Below, piece after piece: positions 45,130 through 56,314 of a DNA stretch of 64,000 nt; the first letter of the stretch is position 1, and the number at the start of each line of letters is the position of its first letter. The notes beneath the pieces are model-generated. The model was not told the DNA's origin and searched no databases. It saw nothing but the letters and a program-made list of their open reading frames with translations. The stretch is from the NCBI GenBank assembly GCA_945893145.1, contig CAMDDZ010000016.1, forward strand, positions 1 to 64,000, given 5' to 3'. Made by a program: the position numbers and the translations under genes. This stretch comes from Rhodoplanes serenus (GTDB lineage: Bacteria; Pseudomonadota; Alphaproteobacteria; Rhizobiales; Xanthobacteraceae).

Positions 45130-46488
45130 TTAAACAACCATCATCACCGGATTCTCGATCAGCGCCTTGAATGCACCGATCAGTTCGGCGCCGAGTGCGC
45201 CATCGACCGCGCGGTGATCGCAGGACAGCGTCACGCTCATGATGTGAGCGGCTTCGATCTTGCCGTTCTTCACGATCGCGCGTTCCTCGCCCGCGCCGAC
45301 CGCGAGGATGGTGGAATGCGGCGGATTGATCACCGCGGTGAAATCCTTGATCCCGTACATGCCGAGGTTGGACACCGCCGAGGTGCCGCCCTGATATTCC
45401 GTCGGCTTGAGCTTACGGGTGCGGGCGCGTGCCGCCAGATCTCTCATTTCGTTGGAAATGGTGGAGAGTGATTTGGTCTCGGCCTTGCGCACGATCGGTG
45501 TGATCAGTCCGCCCGGCAGCGCCACCGCGACACCGATGTCGGAATGCTTGTGCTTGAGCATGGCGCCCTCGGTCCAGCTCACATTCGCATTCGGGATGCG
45601 CTGGAGCGCCAGCGCCAAAGCCTTCAAGACGAAGTCGTTGACCGAGAGCTTGTAGGCTGGCTTGCCGTCCTTATCCTTCGGCGCGGCGGCGTTGATCTCC
45701 TCGCGCGCGCCAAGCAGCCTGCCAATGTTGCAGTCGATGGTGAGGTAGAAGTGCGGGATGGTCTGCGTCGATTGCGTCAGCCGTTGCGCAATGGTTCGGC
45801 GCATGCCGTCGTGCGGTACGACGTCGTAACTGCCTTCTTCGAACAAGGCCCGGACCTGGGCGTCGGACATCGAGGGCGCGGCCGCCACGGGCGTTGCGGT
45901 GGCGGGCGCGCCAGCAGCAGATGCTGCGCGCAAGCCCTTGCCGGATTTCGCCGCCTCGACGTCGCGCGCGATGATGCGGCCGTGAGGGCCTGAGCCCTGG
46001 ATGCGCGAAACGTCGATGCCGGAATCTTTCGCCAATCGGCGCGCCAGCGGCGAAGCGAAGGTGCGGTTGCCGCTCGCGGGCGCATGTTGTTCGGCCGCCG
46101 GAGCCTTCGGCGGAGCTGCAGCAGCAACGGGAGGCGCGGCAGCCTTTGCGGCAGCCTGCGGTGCGGCCGCAGGCGGTGTCGGTGCTTTGGGCGCGGGAGC
46201 CGGCACGCCCTTGCCGGCACCGGCGGCCGCGGCTTTGACATCCTCGCCCTCGCCGGCCAGCACCGCGATTACCTGATTGACCGGCACGTCCGCGGTGCCC
46301 TCGGGCACCACGATCTTGGCGAGCGTGCCTTCATCGACGGCCTCGACCTCCATGGTCGCCTTGTCGGTCTCGATCTCGGCGATCACGTCGCCGGCCTTGA
46401 CCTTGTCGCCCTCGCGCTTGAGCCATTTGGAGAGGTTGCCCTTCTCCATCGTGGGTGACAGCGCCGGCATGAGGATGTTGGTGGGCAT
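45130..46488 (-). CDS. pdhC: Pyruvate dehydrogenase E2, dihydrolipoamide acetyltransferase, 452 aa
   Basis: One lipoyl domain with the modified lysine in [12 protein letters not shown], an alanine/proline-rich linker, the peripheral subunit-binding domain (SPLARRLAKDSGIDVSRI, GPHGRIIARDVEA) and the catalytic domain with HRAVDGALGAEL. It transfers acetyl groups to CoA and forms the core of the complex. It is 12 bp downstream of a DUF5076 gene. Confidence 0.97.
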   Translation of the reverse strand: MPTNILMPALSPTMEKGNLSKWLKREGDKVKAGDVIAEIETDKATMEVEAVDEGTLAKIVVPEGTADVPVNQVIAVLAGEGEDVKAAAAGAGKGVPAPAPKAPTPPAAAPQAAAKAAAPPVAAAAPPKAPAAEQHAPASGNRTFASPLARRLAKDSGIDVSRIQGSGPHGRIIARDVEAAKSGKGLRAASAAGAPATATPVAAAPSMSDAQVRALFEEGSYDVVPHDGMRRTIAQRLTQSTQTIPHFYLTIDCNIGRLLGAREEINAAAPKDKDGKPAYKLSVNDFVLKALALALQRIPNANVSWTEGAMLKHKHSDIGVAVALPGGLITPIVRKAETKSLSTISNEMRDLAARARTRKLKPTEYQGGTSAVSNLGMYGIKDFTAVINPPHSTILAVGAGEERAIVKNGKIEAAHIMSVTLSCDHRAVDGALGAELIGAFKALIENPVMMVV

Positions 46489-46500
46489 GGTGCTGCGCGC

Positions 46501-46821
46501 TCAGGTCAGCGGCTTGATCTCGCTGTGCATTTCCGGCGGCTGTTCGATGTCGGCATCGAAACCGGCCCGGATGCCAGCCATCACTTCGGCCGCACTGCCG
46601 CGCTCCTGATGCTCGTAGGCGTGCGCGAGCTGGCGTGCGATGTCAGCCAGCACGCGGCCCCACATGCGGGTGTCATCGAACACCGGGCGCAGCGTGACGT
46701 GCAAGCCGTCGTTGATGATGGCGGCGCGCAGGATTTCGACGCCGCCCCGCTCGACCGCTGCGGGCGGCACCTGCAAGGGCTCGAAGCCCCGCGGCGCATT
46801 CGGATTGATCTGTGAGCTCAT
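46501..46821 (-). CDS. DUF5076 protein, 106 aa (second of a tandem pair)
   Basis: The core RGGVEILRAAIINDGLHVTL and WGRVLADIARQLAHAY are the marks of DUF5076. It is clearly paralogous to the next gene upstream (matching positions in nearly the whole core). It lies between pdhB and pdhC with gaps of ~15 and 12 bp, so should be translated from the pyruvate dehydrogenase mRNA. No function is known; a regulator or assembly factor of the complex is an inference. Confidence 0.88.
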   Translation of the reverse strand: MSSQINPNAPRGFEPLQVPPAAVERGGVEILRAAIINDGLHVTLRPVFDDTRMWGRVLADIARQLAHAYEHQERGSAAEVMAGIRAGFDADIEQPPEMHSEIKPLT

Positions 46822-46836
46822 GACACCCTCATCGGT

Positions 46837-47205
46837 CTAGCGGCGTTTGCGCCGCTGCGCCGTGGATTTCTGTTTCGCAGGCTTGCGCTTTGCGCCGCGC
46901 GGCTTCGCCGCCGCAGGCGCCTTCACGGTTTTCGCGCCCATCTCGGTTGCGAATGCCTCGACGATGGCCACCGTCGCATCCTGCTTGGTCAGGCCCGGCA
47001 CTTGCGCTGCGTAAATCGCGCCGAGCCGCCGCGCGATGTCGCCCAGCACCTCGCCCCATTTGCCGGCATCCTCGAACGCACGCAGCGCGGTGACATAAAG
47101 CTCATCGTTGATGATGCCGGCGCGCAGAATCTCGAGGCCGCCGTTCTCCAGCGCCTCGTTGGGCAGCGCGAGCGCCTGATAAACCCGCGGATCGTCGTCA
47201 GCCAT
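46837..47205 (-). CDS. DUF5076 protein with basic tail, 122 aa (first of a tandem pair)
   Basis: The core NGGLEILRAGIINDELYVTA and WGEVLGDIARRLGAIY matches DUF5076. Unlike its paralogue it has a strongly basic C-terminal tail (AKPRGAKRKPAKQ…QRRKRR) of ~30 residues, suggesting binding to nucleic acid or an acidic surface. Six bases separate it from pdhB. Function unknown. Confidence 0.88.
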   Translation of the reverse strand: MADDDPRVYQALALPNEALENGGLEILRAGIINDELYVTALRAFEDAGKWGEVLGDIARRLGAIYAAQVPGLTKQDATVAIVEAFATEMGAKTVKAPAAAKPRGAKRKPAKQKSTAQRRKRR

Positions 47206-47211
47206 AAAACC

Positions 47212-48594
47212 CTACCGGTAACAGACTGCTTTGGCCGCTTCGACCACCTCGGCGACCGAAGGCAGCGCAAGTTTTTCCAAGTTCGCCGCATAGGGCATCG
47301 GCACATCTTTGCCAGCCACCCGCGTCGGCGGTGCGTCGAGATAGTCGAAGGCTGCTGCGATCACCCGCGCCACGATCTCGGCGCCGATGCCAGACTGCGG
47401 CCAGCCCTCTTCGACCGTCACAATGCGGCCGGTTTTCTTCACCGACTCGATGATGGTGCCGGAATCCATCGGCCGCAGCGTGCGAAGATCGATCACCTCG
47501 GCTGCGATGCCGTCCTTGGCGAGTTCGTCGGCAGCCTTGAGCGCATAGGTCATGCCGATCGAGAACGACACCAGGGTGACGTCGCCGCCGCTGCGTGCGA
47601 TCCGCGCCTTGCCGATCGGCAGTACGAAGTCGTCGAGCTTCGGCACCGGTCCGCTTTGGCCGTAGAGGATTTCGTTTTCGAGAAAGATCACCGGATTGGG
47701 ATCGCGGATCGCAGCTTTCAGCAACCCCTTGGCGTCGGCCGCATTCGACGGCGCGATCACCTTCAGGCCCGGGATGTGCGAGTACCAAGCCGAGTAGTCC
47801 TGGCTGTGCTGGGCGGCGACGCGGGCAGCGGCGCCGTTCGGTCCGCGGAACACGATGGACGATTTCATCTGCCCGCCGGACATGTAGAGCGTCTTGGCGG
47901 CCGAATTGATGAGCTGATCCATCGCCTGCATGGCGAAGTTGAAGGTCATGAACTCGACGATGGGCTTGAGACCCGCGAGCGCCGCGCCGACGCCGAGACC
48001 GGCAAAGCCGTGCTCGGTGATCGGCGTATCGACCACGCGCTGCGGTCCGAATTCCTGAAGCAGCCCCTGCGTGACCTTGTAGGCGCCCTGATACTCGGCG
48101 ACCTCCTCGCCCATCACGAACACGGCCTCATCGCGCCGCATCTCCTCCGCCATGGCGTCGCGCAGCGCTTCGCGCATCGTCATGGTGACCATCTCGGTGC
48201 CTTCCGGCAGGTCGGGATCGGGCTCAGGCGCTTTGGCCGGCGGCGGCTCGACCACGGCAGACTTTGGTGCGGCTGGGGCCGAGGCTTGCTTCGCGGCGGC
48301 GGCTGGCGGAGCGGCCGGCTGGCCAGCTTGTTTGATCGCGGATTTGTCCTCGCCTTCGCCCAGGATTACGGCGATCGGCGTGTTGACGGCGACATCGGCG
48401 GTGCCTTCCGGCACCAGAATCTTGCCGAGCGTGCCTTCATCAACGGCCTCGACCTCCATGGTGGCTTTGTCGGTCTCGATCTCGGCGATGACGTCGCCGG
48501 CCTTGACCTTGTCGCCCTCGCTCTTGAGCCATTTGGCGAGGTTGCCCTTTTCCATGGTGGGCGACAGCGCGGGCATCAGCACTTGGATCGGCAT
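47212..48594 (-). CDS. pdhB: Pyruvate dehydrogenase E1 beta subunit with N-terminal lipoyl domain, 460 aa
   Basis: The first ~80 residues form a lipoyl domain ([12 protein letters not shown]) nearly identical to that of pdhC, then an alanine/proline linker and the E1-beta transketolase-like domain ([35 protein letters not shown]). Lipoylated E1-beta is typical of alphaproteobacteria. Together with PdhA it decarboxylates pyruvate with thiamine diphosphate. Confidence 0.97.
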   Translation of the reverse strand: MPIQVLMPALSPTMEKGNLAKWLKSEGDKVKAGDVIAEIETDKATMEVEAVDEGTLGKILVPEGTADVAVNTPIAVILGEGEDKSAIKQAGQPAAPPAAAAKQASAPAAPKSAVVEPPPAKAPEPDPDLPEGTEMVTMTMREALRDAMAEEMRRDEAVFVMGEEVAEYQGAYKVTQGLLQEFGPQRVVDTPITEHGFAGLGVGAALAGLKPIVEFMTFNFAMQAMDQLINSAAKTLYMSGGQMKSSIVFRGPNGAAARVAAQHSQDYSAWYSHIPGLKVIAPSNAADAKGLLKAAIRDPNPVIFLENEILYGQSGPVPKLDDFVLPIGKARIARSGGDVTLVSFSIGMTYALKAADELAKDGIAAEVIDLRTLRPMDSGTIIESVKKTGRIVTVEEGWPQSGIGAEIVARVIAAAFDYLDAPPTRVAGKDVPMPYAANLEKLALPSVAEVVEAAKAVCYR

Positions 48595-48607
48595 CGCGCT
48601 TTGGCCC

Positions 48608-49666
48608 TCAACGCGCCGCGTTGGTGTAGACGTCCGTATAAAGCTCGGACGGATCGGGTTCAGGATCGTTGGTGGCGAATTCCGCCGCCTCGTTGATCGC
48701 GTTGCGCACGCCGGCGTCGATCTTCTTCAATTCGTCCTCGCTCGCGCGTTTGCGCTCCAGCAGACGCTGGCGCACCTGCTCGATCGGATCGTGCTCGGTG
48801 CGCACCTTCTCGACCTCTTCGCGCGTGCGGTATTTGGCAGGGTCGGACATCGAGTGTCCGCGATAACGATAGGTGAGCATTTCAAGGATGATCGGCCCAT
48901 TGCCGCCGCGACACCATTTCACCGCTCGTTCGCCAGCGTCCTTCACGGCGCGCACGTCCATGCCATCGACCTGTTCGCCGTCAATGTCGAACGATTGGCC
49001 GCGCTTGGCGAGATTGACGGTGGCCGAGGCGCGTTGGATCGACGTGCCCATGGCGTATTGGTTGTTCTCGATGATGTAGATCACCGGAAGCTTCCAGAGC
49101 TTGGCCATGTTGAAGCTCTCATAGACTTGGCCCTGATTGGCGGCGCCATCGCCAAAGTATGTCAGCGCGACGTGGTCGTTGCCGCGATATTTGTTGGCGA
49201 AGGCGAGACCGGTGCCGAGCGGCACCATGGCGCCGACGATGCCGTGGCCGCCGAAGAACCCCTTCTCGGCCGAGAACATGTGCATCGAGCCGCCCTTACC
49301 CTTGGAATAGCCATGCTGGCGGCCGGTGAGTTCCGCCATCACGCCCTTGGGGTCCATGCCGCAGGCCAGCATGTGGCCGTGGTCGCGGTAGCCGGTGATG
49401 ATCTGGTCGCCGTGCTTCAGCGCCATCTGCATCCCCACCACCACGGCCTCCTGGCCGATGTAGAGATGGCAGAAGCCGCCGATTAGGCCCATGCCGTACA
49501 TCTGGCCGGCCTTCTCCTCGAAACGCCGGATCAGCAGCATTTCGCGATACGCGGCGATTTCCTGCTCTTTGGTGAGCTCCGGCGGCGCCTCAGCCGATTT
49601 CCCCGCCTTGGCGGCGGCAGGGCGGCGCACAGCTTCGGGCTGCGCCTTGTCCTTGGCGACGGCCAT
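48608..49666 (-). CDS. pdhA: Pyruvate dehydrogenase E1 alpha subunit, 352 aa
   Basis: The thiamine diphosphate motif [20 protein letters not shown] runs to …NN, and the regulatory-loop-type region [15 protein letters not shown] and the start [16 protein letters not shown] are typical of E1-alpha. It is the first gene of the pdhA-pdhB-DUF5076-DUF5076-pdhC operon. A lysine/alanine-rich N-terminal tail of ~30 residues precedes the core. The ATG is preceded by GAGGAG. Confidence 0.97.
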   Translation of the reverse strand: MAVAKDKAQPEAVRRPAAAKAGKSAEAPPELTKEQEIAAYREMLLIRRFEEKAGQMYGMGLIGGFCHLYIGQEAVVVGMQMALKHGDQIITGYRDHGHMLACGMDPKGVMAELTGRQHGYSKGKGGSMHMFSAEKGFFGGHGIVGAMVPLGTGLAFANKYRGNDHVALTYFGDGAANQGQVYESFNMAKLWKLPVIYIIENNQYAMGTSIQRASATVNLAKRGQSFDIDGEQVDGMDVRAVKDAGERAVKWCRGGNGPIILEMLTYRYRGHSMSDPAKYRTREEVEKVRTEHDPIEQVRQRLLERKRASEDELKKIDAGVRNAINEAAEFATNDPEPDPSELYTDVYTNAAR

Positions 49667-49841
49667 GGCTCTCCTCGGGCAAGTCGCCGTCGAGCGACGG
49701 CATTGAATCCTTAGCGTAATTCGCGGTCAGGCGGAAGCGCATGGTTTCGCCCCTGAAAAACGTAACGCGCGGGCCACAAGGGCCTGCTTGAAAATATGAA
49801 TTGTCCGAAAAACTGCTATCCGCAGGGCATATTGGGCGCTG

Positions 49842-50177
49842 CTATCGGGCTGCGGCGGCCGCCGGCGGCTTGAGGATGAGCATCAGATCGTTGCGCTCCA
49901 GGTAGCCCAGCATGTCCCGGCCGCGTTCATCGAGCATGTCCGGGTCGATGCTCTCGGCCTTGAGTAGAGCGACCCGTTTTTCCCACTCTTTGCGTTCACC
50001 CTTGAGCTGGGCAAGATCGCTGCTGATGTCGGTGTATTGGTGGTCGAGGTCCTGCTTGGCCCGCAAGCCGCGGTCGCCGGTGTAGGCGTTGACCCCGAAA
50101 TAGCCGATCAGCAACGCCACCCCGACATAGAGGCCGATCGCACTCAGGAAGGATCGGAGCTTGCGACGGGTGACCAT
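49842..50177 (-). CDS. ftsB: FtsB/DivIC-type septum formation initiator, 111 aa
   Basis: One N-terminal membrane helix (AIGLYVGVALLIGYFGVNAY), then a coiled coil (AQLKGERKEWEKRVALLKAE) and the conserved end region DMLDERGRDMLGYLERND typical of DivIC/FtsB. It belongs to the cell-division FtsQLB complex and lies between eno and pdhA, its usual position in the order. A short alanine tail ends the protein. Confidence 0.93.
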   Translation of the reverse strand: MVTRRKLRSFLSAIGLYVGVALLIGYFGVNAYTGDRGLRAKQDLDHQYTDISSDLAQLKGERKEWEKRVALLKAESIDPDMLDERGRDMLGYLERNDLMLILKPPAAAAAR

Positions 50178-50239
50178 GGGCCCAAAATGCCGGGTGCCGC
50201 GTTAAGGCGGCGTTACCGCTGGAAAACTCGAGGGCGAAG

Positions 50240-51634
50240 CTGACTGCACCCGATCCCCGGCAAGTTTTAGCGGCGCTCTGGCGACTCACAGACCAGCCCG
50301 AAGCCGCATTGGCTGACGTCGAACTCACCGGCGCCGAGCCGGCGCTGCCCTCCTCGTTCGCGGTCGGCACCGCGGCGCAGGCCAGCATTGCGGCGGCTGC
50401 GCTGGCGGCCAGCGAATTGTGGCGGCTGCGCACCGGCCGGCGGCAATCGATCCGCGTCGATATGCGCGCTGCCGCAATCGAGTTCCGCAGTGACCACTAC
50501 GTGCGCGTGGATGGCAAACCGGTGGCCGAGACCTGGGACAAGATCGCGGGCCTGTACCGCTGCGGCGACGGACGCTTCGTGCGCGTGCACACTAATTTTG
50601 CGCACCACCGGAATGGCCTGCTCGCGCTGTTGCGCTGCGACTACGACCGCGCGTCGGTGCAGCGCGCATTGGCAGGATGGCAGACCGAGGCATTGGAAAC
50701 CGCGGCGGCCGAGGCGGGCCTCGTGGCGACGGCAACGCGATCGTTCGCGGAATGGGATGCGCATCCGCAGGGGCGCGCGGTCGCGGGCTTGCCGCTGTTC
50801 TCCATCGAACGGATCGGCGATGCGCCGCCCGTGCCTCTGTCCGCGGGCGACCGGCCACTTGCGGGCATCCGGGTGCTGGACCTCACTCGCGTCATCGCCG
50901 GCCCGGTGTGCGGGCGCACGCTCGCGGTCCATGGCGCCGACGTGCTGACGGTCACGGCCGCGCATTTGCCGGCCATGATGCCGCTGGTGGTCGACAACGG
51001 ACGCGGCAAGCTGTCGGCATCGCTCGACCTGCGCGAGGCCAGTGCGCGCGCGAGGCTTACAGCGCTGCTGCGGCAGGCCGATGTGTTCGTGCAGGGCTAT
51101 CGGCCCGGCGCCATTGCGCGACATGGCTTCGGGCCGCAGGAGCTGGCGCGCATCCGGCCGGGCATCGTCTGCGTCTCGCTCAGCGCATACGGCCACGTGG
51201 GTCCGTGGGCGGGACGGCGCGGCTTCGACTCGCTGGTGCAGAACGCCAACGGCCTCAACATGGCCGAAGCCGCAGCCGCAGCCGCAACGGAGCCGAAGCC
51301 CCTGCCGACGCAGGCGCTCGACCACGCCACCGGTTTCTTGATGGCGTTTGCCGCGATGTCGGCGCTGGCGCGTCGGGCGACGCAGAGTGGAAGCTGGCAT
51401 GTGCGCGTCTCGCTGGCCCAGACCGGTCATTGGTTCCGCAATCTTGGACGCATCGAGGGTCTGGCGTGTCCGGACCCTGGCCTCGACGACGTGCGGGATC
51501 GTTTGGATGAGGGCCCGTCAGGCTTCGGGCGCCTGACGTCGGTGCGCCACGCGGCCACGCTGTCGGAAACGCCGCCGCATTGGGCGCGGCCGTCCGTGCC
51601 GCTCGGCACCCATGCGCCGGAGTGGCCGGCTTAG
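50240..51634 (+). CDS. Family III CoA transferase (CaiB/BaiF type), probable CTG start, 464 aa
   Basis: The core LAGIRVLDLTRVIAGPVCGRTLA, with the usual catalytic-aspartate region VDNGRGKLSASLDLRE and SLSAYGHVGPWAGRRGFDS, is typical of CaiB/BaiF transferases. The track can only start at TTG 50309, but the same frame reads coding-like sequence further upstream (TAPDPRQVLAALWRL) and matches the N-terminus I remember of relatives. Between the upstream stop at 50171 and 50309 there is no ATG, GTG or TTG; CTG 50240 has AGGG five bases before it. A CTG start is therefore proposed. Substrate unknown. Confidence 0.85.
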   Translation: MTAPDPRQVLAALWRLTDQPEAALADVELTGAEPALPSSFAVGTAAQASIAAAALAASELWRLRTGRRQSIRVDMRAAAIEFRSDHYVRVDGKPVAETWDKIAGLYRCGDGRFVRVHTNFAHHRNGLLALLRCDYDRASVQRALAGWQTEALETAAAEAGLVATATRSFAEWDAHPQGRAVAGLPLFSIERIGDAPPVPLSAGDRPLAGIRVLDLTRVIAGPVCGRTLAVHGADVLTVTAAHLPAMMPLVVDNGRGKLSASLDLREASARARLTALLRQADVFVQGYRPGAIARHGFGPQELARIRPGIVCVSLSAYGHVGPWAGRRGFDSLVQNANGLNMAEAAAAAATEPKPLPTQALDHATGFLMAFAAMSALARRATQSGSWHVRVSLAQTGHWFRNLGRIEGLACPDPGLDDVRDRLDEGPSGFGRLTSVRHAATLSETPPHWARPSVPLGTHAPEWPA

Positions 51635-52152
51635 GATTCGGCCGAGGCTTGGCCGTCCTCCCAGGCCCGCCACTTGCGCTTGGAATTGATCGAACCCGCT
51701 GGGTTGCATACGACGCAGCGGCAGAAGAAGCGCTCGCGGACCTTCGGCTCGTATCGCCAGCCGACGTTACGCGGCAGCCGGCGGATACGATGGATTTCCT
51801 TCGCGGCGATCCGGCGCGGCAGGACGATTTCCATGCCAAGCGGATCGGCGGCGGCCATGAATTCGCCGACCGCACGAGCAGCCGGCAGCGTCATGGGCTC
51901 GCGTCCAAAGTGCCCGAACAGCACCGGCTCGTCATCGCGGACCCGGAAATAGACGCCCCACATTGTGTGGGCCGCGTGGCCGTCGATGAGCACGCGAAAT
52001 CGCTTCAACTCGCGCAGCCATTGGTGGGTGACGACAAAATTCGGTAGCACGGGCGTTGCGAACACCCCCTGCATGTGTCGCGCAATACCGATACCGCTCC
52101 GGCGGATGGCCGCGACGTTCTTCTCGGGCGTGATGTGGACGAGCAGCGGCAT
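51631..52152 (-). CDS. Conserved protein of unknown function with C-terminal cysteines, 173 aa
   Basis: The start MPLLVHITPEKNVAAIRRSGI recalls the first strand of ADP-ribosyltransferase-like folds (H-T/S then an I-x-x-x-G-I turn), followed by GVFATPVLPNFVVTHQWLREL. Near the end a CxC-x2-C group (FFCRCVVCNP) could bind zinc. I know similar proteins only as hypothetical. The ART comparison is by eye and weak. It is convergent with the CoA transferase, overlapping by four bases, and 18 bp after eno on the same strand. Confidence 0.8.
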   Translation of the reverse strand: MPLLVHITPEKNVAAIRRSGIGIARHMQGVFATPVLPNFVVTHQWLRELKRFRVLIDGHAAHTMWGVYFRVRDDEPVLFGHFGREPMTLPAARAVGEFMAAADPLGMEIVLPRRIAAKEIHRIRRLPRNVGWRYEPKVRERFFCRCVVCNPAGSINSKRKWRAWEDGQASAES

Positions 52153-52170
52153 CGAGAGACTGGAGAGTTG

Positions 52171-54087
<1,917 letters not shown>

Positions 54088-54154
54088 CTAATCCTATCTA
54101 CCGTTGGTAACGACAGCCTTACGCTGGAAGGAGAGAATCTCTTGCCCGTGGCTA

Positions 54155-54189
54155 CCAATGGGTTACTCATTGGACCGGTGACCCATTGG
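54155..54189 (+). promoter_or_regulatory. Strong inverted repeat in the queF leader
   Basis: CCAATGGGT (54155-54163) and ACCCATTGG (54181-54189) form a 9-bp perfect stem with 17 bases between them, ~40 bases before the queF start. Related words (CATTGG, GGTTAC) recur close by. It does not match the preQ1-I riboswitch consensus I know. It may be an operator or RNA regulatory structure for queF or the divergent terB-like gene. Confidence 0.6.
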
Positions 54190-54227
54190 ACAGGTTACTT
54201 GGCGCGGGCGGCTCACGGAAAACATCG

Positions 54228-54689
54228 ATGGCTCGCAATTCTCGCTCGCTGACGCATCTCGGCCGGCCCTCTGTTCTGCCCGTCTCACCCGCGAAGGCCG
54301 CGCTCGACCGGGTCGCCAATCCGCATCCCGATACGAATTACGTGGCGCGTTTCACAGCGCCCGAATTCACCACGCTTTGCCCGATCACTGGGCAGCCGGA
54401 CTTCGCGCATCTGGTCATCGACTACGTGCCGGGGCGTTTCCTCGTGGAGTCGAAGTCCCTGAAGCTTTATTTCGCGAGCTTCCGCAATCACGGCGCCTTC
54501 CACGAAGACTGCACCATCGCGATCGGCAAGCGGCTCGCGAGCCTGCTCAAGCCGAAGTGGCTGCGCATCGGCGGCTATTGGTATCCGCGCGGCGGCATCC
54601 CGATCGACGTGTTTTGGCAGACCGGACGATTGCCCAAAGGCGTCTGGGTGCCGGATCAGGGCGTCGCGCCCTATCGCGGTCGCGGCTGA
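54228..54689 (+). CDS. queF: NADPH-dependent 7-cyano-7-deazaguanine reductase QueF, 153 aa
   Basis: Catalytic cysteine in [20 protein letters not shown], substrate region [12 protein letters not shown] and the end [15 protein letters not shown] mark the short, unimodular QueF. It reduces preQ0 to preQ1 for tRNA queuosine. ATG 54228 gives [14 protein letters not shown]. The 3' end overlaps the convergent thiE by 19 bases. No other queuosine gene is in the window. Confidence 0.95.
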   Translation: MARNSRSLTHLGRPSVLPVSPAKAALDRVANPHPDTNYVARFTAPEFTTLCPITGQPDFAHLVIDYVPGRFLVESKSLKLYFASFRNHGAFHEDCTIAIGKRLASLLKPKWLRIGGYWYPRGGIPIDVFWQTGRLPKGVWVPDQGVAPYRGRG

Positions 54690-55312
54690 AGGCGTACCGC
54701 GGCAAGCGCCGCGAGAAACCCGCCGATTTCTTCCTTCACATCAGACGCGCGCATCACGCCGCCCATTACGGCTGCGCCATGAGCGCCGGCACGCAAAACT
54801 TCGCCAACGCGGCCAGCCGTGATCCCGCCAATCGCAAGCCCGGGCATCGGTGATTGCGTGATCACCTCCGCGAGTCCGGCCGGGCGAAGCGCAGGCCCAT
54901 AGCCCGGTTTACTGGCGGTCTCGAATACGGGACCGACGACAAGGTAGTCAGGCGCCGCAGTGAGCTGTTCGATTTCGCTCACTCCATGGATCGACAGTCC
55001 AATCAGCGCGCGAGGACCCAGCAGTTCTCGCGCCGCTGCAACATCGCTGCCAGCGCCAAGGTGTACCCCGTCAATGCCTGCGGCGACTGCCGTGCTGGCA
55101 TCGCCGTGCAGGGTTAGTTTGGCGCCGAACTTTTGCGCCACCGGCTTGAGGCTTTGCGCCAGCGCGATCTGCTCTTCAATCGGCAAATCCTTTTCGCGCA
55201 GGCTCGCCCATCGGCAGCCTGCCGCAAACGCTTCTTCCAGAATATCGGACAGCGGCCGCCGCGCCTGCGCGCGGTCTGTAATCAGTAGAAGCGGTGGCTC
55301 AGGCAACCTCAA
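54671..55312 (-). CDS. thiE: Thiamine-phosphate synthase ThiE, 213 aa
   Basis: TIM-barrel motifs [56 protein letters not shown] and [20 protein letters not shown] identify ThiE, which joins HMP-PP and thiazole phosphate. The 375-aa track ORF is a frame extension across thiG. The best start is TTG 55312, whose last two bases form the TGA stop of thiG (TTGA), suggesting coupled translation. A second TTG six bases later is possible. Confidence 0.92.
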   Translation of the reverse strand: MRLPEPPLLLITDRAQARRPLSDILEEAFAAGCRWASLREKDLPIEEQIALAQSLKPVAQKFGAKLTLHGDASTAVAAGIDGVHLGAGSDVAAARELLGPRALIGLSIHGVSEIEQLTAAPDYLVVGPVFETASKPGYGPALRPAGLAEVITQSPMPGLAIGGITAGRVGEVLRAGAHGAAVMGGVMRASDVKEEIGGFLAALAAVRLQPRPR

Positions 55313-56079
55313 GTGCCGACCAGGCCGAACTGCGGACTCGATGGCTCCGCGTGGGTTCGTCGCGGAATCCGGCCGGCCAGCCGGGCCAGCCGGCCGGCGC
55401 TGACCGCATCCCGCATGGCCGCGGCCATTTGCACCGGGTGGCGGGCTTTCGACACCGCGGTGTTGAGAAGCACGGCCGCGCAACCGAGCTCCATGGCAAG
55501 CGCCGCCTCGGACGCAGTGCCGATGCCGGCATCGAGCACCACCGGCACCGTCGAGCGTGTGCAGATCAGCTCGATCAGATGCGGATTGCACACCCCCAAG
55601 CCGGAACCGATCGGCGCGCCGAGCGGCATCACGGCAGCGGCGCCGGCGTCGGCAAGCTTGCGGCAGGTGACCGGGTCGTCGTTGCAATAGGGCAGCACGA
55701 TAAAGCCCTTGGCCGCGAGCGTCGCTGTGGCTTGAACGAGTTGCTCGACATCCGGGTAGAGCAGTTCGCGATCGCCGATCACCTCGAGCTTGATCCAATC
55801 GGTCGCCAGCGCCTCGCGCGCAAGCTCTGCGGTGAGCACCGCATCCTTGGCGGTCTGGCAGCCGGCGGTGTTCGGCAGGAGTTGCGCCCGCCCGGTCAGC
55901 AGCTCCGCAATGCTCTCGCTTTCGCCCGCAAGATTCATGCGCCGGATCGATACCGTGACCATCTCGGTGCCGCTTGCCGCCACGGCGTCCAGCATGACCT
56001 GCTGATTGGGATAGCCGGCCGAGCCGAGAAACAGCCGAGAGCGGAATTCACGGCCTGCGATCTTGAGCGTGTCGGTCAT
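55309..56079 (-). CDS. thiG: Thiazole synthase ThiG, 256 aa
   Basis: Catalytic lysine in [16 protein letters not shown], the start [20 protein letters not shown], and glycine-rich phosphate sites ([36 protein letters not shown]). It builds the thiazole ring from DXP, ThiS-thiocarboxylate and dehydroglycine. Of two in-frame ATG codons the second (56079) is better spaced from GAGG. It starts ~10 bp after thiS. Confidence 0.95.
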   Translation of the reverse strand: MTDTLKIAGREFRSRLFLGSAGYPNQQVMLDAVAASGTEMVTVSIRRMNLAGESESIAELLTGRAQLLPNTAGCQTAKDAVLTAELAREALATDWIKLEVIGDRELLYPDVEQLVQATATLAAKGFIVLPYCNDDPVTCRKLADAGAAAVMPLGAPIGSGLGVCNPHLIELICTRSTVPVVLDAGIGTASEAALAMELGCAAVLLNTAVSKARHPVQMAAAMRDAVSAGRLARLAGRIPRRTHAEPSSPQFGLVGT

Positions 56080-56089
56080 TGTCATCACC

Positions 56090-56302
56090 TCACCCACCCT
56101 GCTTCGCCAGCACGATCTCGATCTGATCGCCGGCCGCGAGCCGCGTCTGTGTCCAGTCGGCGCGCCGCACCAGCGCGCCATTATGGGCGACCGCAATGCC
56201 ACGCCCTTCCGGCGTGATGCCGCGTTCGGCGATCAGAGCTGCCAAGGTCGCGGCCGACAGCGGCTCGTCCTGGCCGTTCACGCGGATCGTTGCGTCGGTC
56301 AT
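56090..56302 (-). CDS. thiS: Sulfur carrier protein ThiS, 70 aa
   Basis: Small ubiquitin-like protein beginning [14 protein letters not shown] and ending with the essential di-glycine (VLAKQGG) that becomes the thiocarboxylate. Length and the segment [16 protein letters not shown] are typical. It sits between thiO and thiG. Confidence 0.96.
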   Translation of the reverse strand: MTDATIRVNGQDEPLSAATLAALIAERGITPEGRGIAVAHNGALVRRADWTQTRLAAGDQIEIVLAKQGG

Positions 56303-56314
56303 GGTGCGCCTCTC

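Noticed and set aside
47002-48696. 564-residue plus-strand ORF opposite pdhB
   Set aside because: Shadow of the E1-beta gene; no motifs and no start signal.
54100-54227. preQ1-I riboswitch upstream of queF
   Set aside because: The conserved short stem and A-rich tail of that class are not present; only an unrelated inverted repeat is seen.
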